Source of the DNA: an uncultured Bacteroidales bacterium
GTDB taxonomy: Bacteria; Bacteroidota; Bacteroidia; Bacteroidales; Tenuifilaceae
Length of the DNA stretch: 22,237 nt
Assembly: GCA_937915475.1 (NCBI GenBank)
Contig: CALGIR010000331.1
Coordinates: 1-22,237, forward strand
Reading direction: 5' to 3'
Every line of letters starts with the position of its first letter. Position 1 is the first letter of the stretch. Both the position numbers and the translations under genes were made by a program. The notes below the pieces were generated by a model. That model worked only from the letters and a program-made list of their open reading frames with translations. It searched no databases and was not told the DNA's origin. This document shows positions 16,897 to 22,237 of the stretch, piece by piece.

Positions 16897-17022
16897 TTAG
16901 AAAGAGCGCAAAATGGTAAACACAAAAACTATTGTTACCAGGAAGAATACGATAAACACACCTAAATCGATAGCTAATTTATCGATTACGTGCTTTTTTA
17001 AGATAATACCAAACTTTTTCAT
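16897..17022 (-). CDS. 41-residue single-span membrane micro-protein
   Basis: The ATG at 17022 is preceded by AAAGAGGA with 6 nt spacing, a clear Shine-Dalgarno-like site, unusual in this window. The frame encodes a basic N-terminus (MKKFGIILKKHV), an IDKLAIDL stretch, then one hydrophobic helix of about 18 residues (from GVFIVFF to FTILRSF), ending in TAA. Such a charge pattern predicts one membrane span with the N-terminus inside. The stop lies 43 nt before the start of the trypsin-fold gene on the same strand, so the two are probably co-transcribed. An in-frame ATG at 17028 sits against the ribosome site and is less likely. No family was recognised. It may be a membrane anchor, regulator or toxin-like peptide, or a chance reading frame; the ribosome site, codon pattern and topology argue for a real gene. 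Confidence 0.6.
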   Translation of the reverse strand: MKKFGIILKKHVIDKLAIDLGVFIVFFLVTIVFVFTILRSF

Positions 17023-17051
17023 AGTCATTCCTCTTTACAATTTCTTATTAA

Positions 17052-17096
17052 ACAGTTTTTGTAAGACTATTGAGGCATTATTAAAAAACTGTCTTA
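17052..17096 (-). promoter_or_regulatory. Leader inverted repeats with two mutually exclusive pairings
   Basis: ACAGTTTTT (17052-17060) can pair with AAAAACTGT (17084-17092), and TAAGAC (17062-17067) can pair with GTCTTA (17091-17096). The two stems share bases 17091-17092. The region lies 30 nt upstream of the micro-protein start, within its predicted leader. It might act as an alternating RNA structure, but all stems are AT-rich and weak. Confidence 0.25.
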
Positions 17097-17154
17097 TTTT
17101 GCTTCAAATGATTAACTTTATACCATGCTTCTTTTTAAATCATTTTACTAATTA

Positions 17155-17162
17155 CAAATATA
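17155..17162 (-). promoter_or_regulatory. Candidate -7 element for the micro-protein/trypsin-fold operon
   Basis: On the minus strand this reads TATATTTG, an exact TAnnTTTG match, which would give a leader of about 125 nt before the micro-protein. No good TTTG lies at the -33 distance. The remaining intergenic DNA (17163-17303) is AT-rich and shows no supportable gene. TCTG at 17263-17266 and TAAATTTA at 17287-17294 could be a weak promoter for the divergent NTPase gene, giving an almost leaderless transcript. Confidence 0.33.
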
Positions 17163-17303
17163 AATCACTGCAATCTTCTAAAAAATTGTCAAAAAGGTCA
17201 TTTAAAAACAAGCAGGAGAAACCAGGTTTCATTCAAGAATAAACATTATACAAGCCTTTGTATCTGAGACTTAAAGGGTTTTGCCATAAATTTAGTTTCG
17301 ATT

Positions 17304-19808
17304 ATGATTCAGCAGTTAAAGGAAAATATTGAGTTAAAATTCGGTAGAAAAATTAGTTATCACAAAGACTGTAGAGCCCTGTCTGAATGTATTATAAGTG
17401 AAACATCACACCTATTAAGCTCATCTACTCTTCGCCGTTTCTTTGGACTGCTAGCAACGAATTCTAATCCATCACGTGTCACACTCGATATTCTTTCGAC
17501 ATATTGCGGCTATAATAGTTGGGATGATTTTCAGTTACAAAACTCGCATACAATTCAATATCCAGATTCTATTCCGAGCATCTGGGAAACAGCAAAACAA
17601 AGGGCTAAAGTCATTAGCAAAAAAAATGTTAGGCAATTAAAAAAAGGCGGCGTAACCGAAATGCTTGCAAATGTGCAAAGAGAATTCGTCAATGAGCTTT
17701 TGACAGAGTTATTCTCATCAACTTTCCACGGGATCCCAATTATTGCACCTGGAGGGTATGGAAAAACCGCATTATTGATTAACTGTTATAACGACTATAA
17801 TCAATTGCCCAACACTAAAAACGATATTGTTTTGTTAATTCCAGCTACATTCCTAGAAAACTGGGTTGGTAAAGATTTTTTTATTGAGAATTGGCTGCTA
17901 ACCCTTCTTGATATCTCCTCCACAGCTCTATTTGACCGAGTGAAAGAAAAGTTAGAAAACATCCCTGGAAAATTTATCCTTCTTATTGATGCACTTGATC
18001 AGTTGACAATAAGTAGCAATAAAAGTGGAAAAATATTTGAAGCCATAAACCTGTTTATTAATAACCTTCCCTCCAAAGGTTTCAAAGTAATTGTAACCTC
18101 ACGTTACCCAGCATGGGTTCAGTTTACAAAAGCGTCAAGTTCTCTCGACTCATGGTGCCGCATGTCTTCCAACCTATTCAACAGTTATGGATCCAATATC
18201 CCAAGTCTCACATTTAAAGAGATACAAAAAGTATTGGACGAGACTGTAAATTGCAAAGGGCAAACTAGGCTAACTATTGAGCAATTACCACAGAATCTTC
18301 AGCAAGAATTGAAATACCCTTATAACCTAAATCTCTACATCAATACTAACCAGCCAACAAATAAAAACAAGATTTCCAGTAAGGACGACCTAATTGCTGA
18401 ATTTGTTAAAAATAAAGTGTACCAAAAGCAGTTCTCAGATGAAAAAGCTGATATTCTAGATGCAATTGTATCTATCTCACATAAAGGCAAACTAGTAGGT
18501 ATAATCAAAAAAAACGAACTTAAAGCACTCTATCCTATACACTTAAAACTATCGGGAAATTATTTTTCAGCCTATAACCAGCTATTATCATTCGGGATAC
18601 TTGGCGAGCAACTAATCGAGAACGAATATGGTCTGTATACAAAAAAAGTTTACATAACACATAGACCACTATATGAATTGTTATTAGTTCAAATGTTTAT
18701 AAAAGAAAATGATGGCATTAGCATTAAACTTTTTAAACTAATTGAAGAAGATTACAAAAACTCTGATTTACTTGGTAACCTTATTGTTTTGTTATACAAT
18801 ATAACCTACAAGATGGGGCTTACCTCTGTGCTTAAACAAATTTTCAGCCTATCGGATCATACCCTAAAGCAAGTTTTTGCGGACAATACAATGCTACAAA
18901 TAATTAATAGCAATGAGCAAACCAAAAACGAGTTAATACTCCATTATGTTACTGAACCAACAGCTCAAAAGTATCTATTTGAACAGTTCAACGACCTGAA
19001 CAGTATAGCTTCGTCTTCACGTATGCTGCCAATTTGCTACTTAAAACAATCAAAGGAAGAAACAGGGCAACTTTTTGCAAAAACGTTGATATCACTTTCG
19101 GATGCTTACCGCCTAAACTTCAAATGGACTAACGATTTCGTTCAGGCAACAAAAAACGATGATCCACCCACCGAGTTTAACTCATTTACCAAAGGAACAT
19201 GGTTTGCATGCCTGCTAGTGGCAAACTACATTGATAAAACCGATTTACTCAACGATGTTGCTGATAAAATCAGTAGTTTCACTAAGGTAAATTACAGTAA
19301 TGGTATTGCTAATAGGCCCGTATTTGAACTAAGTTTAGTTTTCGGTATGCTTTTCACAAAACAGCATCAACACACTTACAAACGTCTTGAAATATATTTG
19401 GGTAACAGACTTAAAAACCCGCAAACAGCAGAGGAACACGCATTAGCAATATATTGTATTTATGCAAAATGGAGGTCGACTGGAAAGTTTGAACATGATA
19501 AGATGCAAAAAATTGAAGGATACCTTACCAAAGTTCCAGAGTGGATACAGATACAAACTGTAATAATTGGCAAAGGCTTAATGGCTGTGTATTCATTCAC
19601 TATTGGAAATATGGAGATTGCTTATAGCCTATATCGTGATGCTTTAGAACTAAGCAACTTTGCAGGGTATAAAATATTTGAGATTAAACTTTTAAAAGAG
19701 CTATCAGAAACACTAATTACCATAGGTGAGCACCAAAATGCCAAACGATGCGATCAACTTATAGAGAGCATTGCCCAAAGTTCAAATATTGATTTTAGAT
19801 TGATCTAG
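17304..19808 (+). CDS. STAND/NACHT-like P-loop NTPase with Bacteroidota-type helical N-terminal domain
   Basis: An 834-residue predicted signal-transducing ATPase. Residues about 1-78 form a small helical domain with the pattern STLRRFFGLLATNSNPS, then TLDILSTYCGYNSWDDF. I recall this pattern in the N-terminus of many Bacteroidota STAND proteins, where its role is unclear. The NTPase core has Walker A in APGGYGKTAL (148-157; K154, T155), Walker B in FILLIDALDQ (224-233; D229), and VIVTSRYPAW (262-271) as the arginine-bearing strand typical of NACHT/AP-ATPases. A winged-helix-like region probably follows, and residues about 540-834 appear to be helical repeats of TPR type (for example TIGNMEIAYSLYRDALELS). 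No separate effector domain (nuclease, TIR, protease) is fused to it. The divergent trypsin-fold protein or the membrane peptide may supply that part. The start at 17304 has no Shine-Dalgarno site, and no terminator follows. Confidence 0.85.
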   Translation: MIQQLKENIELKFGRKISYHKDCRALSECIISETSHLLSSSTLRRFFGLLATNSNPSRVTLDILSTYCGYNSWDDFQLQNSHTIQYPDSIPSIWETAKQRAKVISKKNVRQLKKGGVTEMLANVQREFVNELLTELFSSTFHGIPIIAPGGYGKTALLINCYNDYNQLPNTKNDIVLLIPATFLENWVGKDFFIENWLLTLLDISSTALFDRVKEKLENIPGKFILLIDALDQLTISSNKSGKIFEAINLFINNLPSKGFKVIVTSRYPAWVQFTKASSSLDSWCRMSSNLFNSYGSNIPSLTFKEIQKVLDETVNCKGQTRLTIEQLPQNLQQELKYPYNLNLYINTNQPTNKNKISSKDDLIAEFVKNKVYQKQFSDEKADILDAIVSISHKGKLVGIIKKNELKALYPIHLKLSGNYFSAYNQLLSFGILGEQLIENEYGLYTKKVYITHRPLYELLLVQMFIKENDGISIKLFKLIEEDYKNSDLLGNLIVLLYNITYKMGLTSVLKQIFSLSDHTLKQVFADNTMLQIINSNEQTKNELILHYVTEPTAQKYLFEQFNDLNSIASSSRMLPICYLKQSKEETGQLFAKTLISLSDAYRLNFKWTNDFVQATKNDDPPTEFNSFTKGTWFACLLVANYIDKTDLLNDVADKISSFTKVNYSNGIANRPVFELSLVFGMLFTKQHQHTYKRLEIYLGNRLKNPQTAEEHALAIYCIYAKWRSTGKFEHDKMQKIEGYLTKVPEWIQIQTVIIGKGLMAVYSFTIGNMEIAYSLYRDALELSNFAGYKIFEIKLLKELSETLITIGEHQNAKRCDQLIESIAQSSNIDFRLI

Positions 19809-19828
19809 CCACTCCAATAATAAGGACA

Positions 19829-20674
19829 CTACTTCTCTGATTTATGAAAATCTAGTAACCCTTTAATTGGAAATTGTAGAAACTTATCAACTTCCCCTCC
19901 CCGCTTCTCGATGGCATTTTTTAGCCTTTGGGCTAATACAAAGCCCACCGAACCAACTATCCCCACTCCGTAATTAGTAAATTGAGGATATTTAGTTAGA
20001 TGCCTTTCAACAAAAAGGTCGAAAGCATTATCCACCAAAGCTTGTACGGAGGTATGGTTAATATTTTGGACTATAAATGGCACAAATCCCGAAAGGAAAC
20101 GCTCTGGATTTACCTCACCATATACATTCCTCAGAATTGCAGATAGATCAACCTTGGCAAAACTGGTTAGCTTAAGCGCTATATCGTTTGGTAATTCACC
20201 GTATTGCCAAACCCTAAGAAGTTCCTTACCCAAGTAGCAACCACTACCCTCGTCACCAAGAATGTAACCTAGCGAGGGTACTTTGTTTTCAATGCTACCG
20301 CCATTATAAAAACCAGTATTTATACCTGTGCCAACAATGGCCACAATTCCACTATTCCTTTTATATAATGCTCTTGCTGCGCCAACAATATCAGAGTATA
20401 CGTATATAGCAGAACTCGTAAAGAATTGGCTCAAAACACTTTTCATGCGTTGTGCCATTGGGTCGAGTTTACATCCTGCTCCATAGAAGAAAAGCTCTTT
20501 TATATTAAGTGCAGACAGCTCTTTTGGAAAAGATTATTTTAGAATATCGAAAATTCTGGCATCACTAATATGATAAGGATTAAGACCAACACTATTATAA
20601 CTTGCAATCTGCTCTGATTGGTCCATAACACTCCAACTAGTTTTTGACGACCCGCTATCGGCTATAAGTATCAT
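19829..20674 (-). pseudogene. BadF/NAGK-type sugar kinase gene with an in-frame stop
   Basis: The family (BadF/BadG/BcrA/BcrD ATPases, including N-acetylglucosamine kinase) phosphorylates amino sugars in the cytoplasm. From the ATG at 20674 the frame reads ADSGSSKTSWSV (phosphate-1 loop, residues 5-16) and then hits TAA at 20534-20536 (codon 47). The same frame continues with no shift: FFYGAGC (62-68), YSDIVGAARALY with D95 as expected catalytic base, IVGTGINTGF (113-122, phosphate-2) and GYILGDEGSG (136-145). Without the stop the protein would be 281 residues, normal for the family. CAA-to-TAA is one simple single-base explanation. Restart at the internal ATG at 20458 gives 209 residues that lack the phosphate-1 loop and could not bind ATP normally. 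Its start overlaps the transporter gene by 20 nt, so it is the second gene of that operon. Peptidoglycan amino-sugar recycling is a plausible role, unproven. Confidence 0.88.
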
Positions 20675-22237
20675 TCTTTATCTTTTTAACTCTTTTGAGC
20701 ATTAGTAGGTTCATAGGATTTGGGTTCATTCCTTCCACATCACTCCCAACAAAACGCACAACCTTATCGTAGTACATAGGTATAATTGGTGAATAGTCTA
20801 GTGCAAGGGAATCCATCTTTAAATAGTAGCTATATCTCAATGAGTCGTCGCTCTGTAATAACGATTTACGGTACAACCTATCAAATTTATCATTGCTAAA
20901 ATGAGTGTAATTTGGACCGCTGGGACTAAAGTTACCAGAGTATAACAAAGCGAGATAGTTCTCTGCATCGGCATAATCGGCAACCCAGCTCCCTCTGAAG
21001 AATAACAACTTCGAGCTGGACATCATCTCACGATATGCTGCGCCTGGAATAACCTCTATACTAATTGGGATACCTATCTCGGATAATTGGTGCTGTAAAA
21101 ACTCGCAGATATCAACATAATCCTCGGTGGTGGATAGAGAAATAGGATCGAGCCCTTTTCCATTGGGATAGCCAGCTTGTGCTAACATGAACTTGGCTAA
21201 ATCGGGATTGTAACTATATCCTTTCAAACTATCTGTAAAACCAGGCATTCCTTTTGGGATTAGACCACTATGAGCAGGATACCCTAGATTACTCCTAAGG
21301 TAAAGCATCATTCTATCCCTATCGAATCCATATGCTATCGCCTTACGAACATAAGGATTACCAATGGGACTATTACTTACATGCTGTAGAGAAGTATCGA
21401 TCAAAAAACCCAGATATTCAGTGTTAAGATATGGTCCAGTAATCATCTTTATACTTTCCCTGTATTTTGGATTTAGCGCACCTGCTCGAGTTATCAACTC
21501 ATCCTTGGATGAAGAATGTACCCCTGAAATGAAATCAATATTACCAAGTAAGAATGCTAGAAATTCTGATTGCTTATCGATAATAAAAGATATTGATATT
21601 GCCTCAAGATAGGGCAACCTAACGCCTTTATGATCAAACTCGAAATAATTTGAATTCCGACGCATAACTAACCCCTCGCCCTCACGCCAATACTTTAGGA
21701 TAAAGGGACCAGTGCCAACGGGGTTTTTCCTAAAATCATTTCCAAAATACTCAATTGCCTCATGCGGAACAACATATGCATATGGCATCGAAAGTAGCCC
21801 GAGGAGTGGCGGAAAAGGCTTCTTTAAATGTAACTCAAAAGTACTATCATTAACTGCAACACAGCCATTATTGGGTATTTTGCTATTTAGCACCGAGAAA
21901 ACCCAGGCTCCTGGAGATGCAGTTTTGGGATTAATAATCCGATTAAAACTGTAAACAAAATCACTAGCTACTACCCTACGCCCCAACTCATTTGGAAAAA
22001 CTGGAGAATTATGAAAGTAAACATCCTTTCGTAAATTAAAGGTGTACACTAGTCCATCCTCAGATTTTGTCCACGAATGCGCAATGCAAGGATTAACTGT
22101 TAACGAATCGGAAAGTTGAACTAGGCCGTTGTAAAGTTGATGTATAGGCCAAATAAGCGGTAAACTACGAGCAAAAGCTGGATCGAGTGTGGTAATACCC
22201 TTGCTCTCATTGTAACGAAAAACCACTCCCATATCTA
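20655..22237 (-). CDS. ABC transporter family 5 solute-binding protein (peptide type), 5' end outside window
   Basis: An envelope protein that captures oligopeptides or similar solutes for an ABC importer (SBP_bac_5, OppA/DppA-like). Motifs in order are TLDPAFARSLPLIWPIHQLY, GLVYTFNLRKDVYFHNS, VVASDFVYSFNRI, NPVGTGPFILKYW, NPYVRKAIAYGFDRDRMM, and a C-terminal WVADYADAENYLALLYSG. The first in-frame ATG, at 22232, falls inside the conserved N-terminal strand (VFRYNE). The frame stays open to the window edge, so the true start and the signal peptide or lipobox lie beyond it. About 525 residues are present, near the full mature length. The stop TAG overlaps the start of the sugar kinase gene. No permease or ATPase gene is seen in the window, so the transporter partners lie elsewhere. 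The substrate may be a muropeptide, given the kinase, but that is inference. Confidence 0.9.
   Translation of the reverse strand, partial: DMGVVFRYNESKGITTLDPAFARSLPLIWPIHQLYNGLVQLSDSLTVNPCIAHSWTKSEDGLVYTFNLRKDVYFHNSPVFPNELGRRVVASDFVYSFNRIINPKTASPGAWVFSVLNSKIPNNGCVAVNDSTFELHLKKPFPPLLGLLSMPYAYVVPHEAIEYFGNDFRKNPVGTGPFILKYWREGEGLVMRRNSNYFEFDHKGVRLPYLEAISISFIIDKQSEFLAFLLGNIDFISGVHSSSKDELITRAGALNPKYRESIKMITGPYLNTEYLGFLIDTSLQHVSNSPIGNPYVRKAIAYGFDRDRMMLYLRSNLGYPAHSGLIPKGMPGFTDSLKGYSYNPDLAKFMLAQAGYPNGKGLDPISLSTTEDYVDICEFLQHQLSEIGIPISIEVIPGAAYREMMSSSKLLFFRGSWVADYADAENYLALLYSGNFSPSGPNYTHFSNDKFDRLYRKSLLQSDDSLRYSYYLKMDSLALDYSPIIPMYYDKVVRFVGSDVEGMNPNPMNLLMLKRVKKIKNDTYSR

Noticed and set aside
16965..16987. 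8-bp inverted repeat AATCGATA/TATCGATT with 7-nt loop
   Set aside because: It lies inside the micro-protein coding sequence, where the repeated ID-x-L-A-ID codons explain much of the symmetry. It is not followed by a T-tract on the coding strand.
16913..17242. Plus-strand 109-codon open frame
   Set aside because: It is low-complexity AT-rich sequence with no recognisable domain or ribosome site. It overlaps the better-supported minus-strand micro-protein and the promoter region.

Overview
The window comes from a member of the Bacteroidota, most likely class Bacteroidia. The evidence is AT-rich DNA, mostly no Shine-Dalgarno sequence before starts, candidate promoters of the TAnnTTTG type, a type IX secretion C-terminal signal on a subtilase, a DUF4831-type lipoprotein, TPR-containing sensor kinases and an aspartase fused to a cyclic-nucleotide-binding-like domain. 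No tRNA, rRNA, CRISPR array, transposase or phage gene was seen.

Layout. Bases 1-201 hold a terminator hairpin and a small palindrome. A PepD-type aminoacyl-histidine dipeptidase (minus) and an exported thioredoxin-fold protein (plus) diverge from a spacer with a 10-bp hairpin and a candidate promoter. A two-gene minus operon follows: nnr (NAD(P)H-hydrate repair) and a DUF4831-like lipoprotein, facing the thioredoxin gene across a perfect bidirectional hairpin. From 5355 to 13904 runs a tightly packed plus-strand unit: S4 RNA-binding protein, secreted S8 peptidase, xseA, TPR histidine kinase 1, TPR histidine kinase 2 (frameshifted), xseB. Both exonuclease VII subunits are present, but two paralogous sensor kinases lie between them. 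A terminator with a minus-strand T-tract separates xseB from the convergent CNB-like/aspartase gene.

The accessory-looking part is 15934-19808. On the minus strand a 41-codon membrane micro-ORF precedes a trypsin-fold protein that keeps the nucleophile serine motif but lacks the catalytic histidine and aspartate at their usual places. Divergent from these is an 834-residue STAND/NACHT-like P-loop NTPase with a Bacteroidota-type helical N-terminal domain and a helical-repeat C-terminus. This pairing of a pseudoprotease, a small membrane peptide and a STAND ATPase is the best candidate for an undescribed sensing or conflict system. Its function is inferred only from architecture and proximity.

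The right end (minus) holds a family 5 ABC solute-binding protein that runs off the window, overlapping by 20 nt a BadF/NAGK-type sugar kinase gene with an in-frame TAA at codon 47. The window therefore contains two apparently broken genes, kinase 2 by frameshift and the sugar kinase by nonsense. Each is a single small lesion in otherwise intact coding sequence, so recent inactivation or assembly error are both possible.
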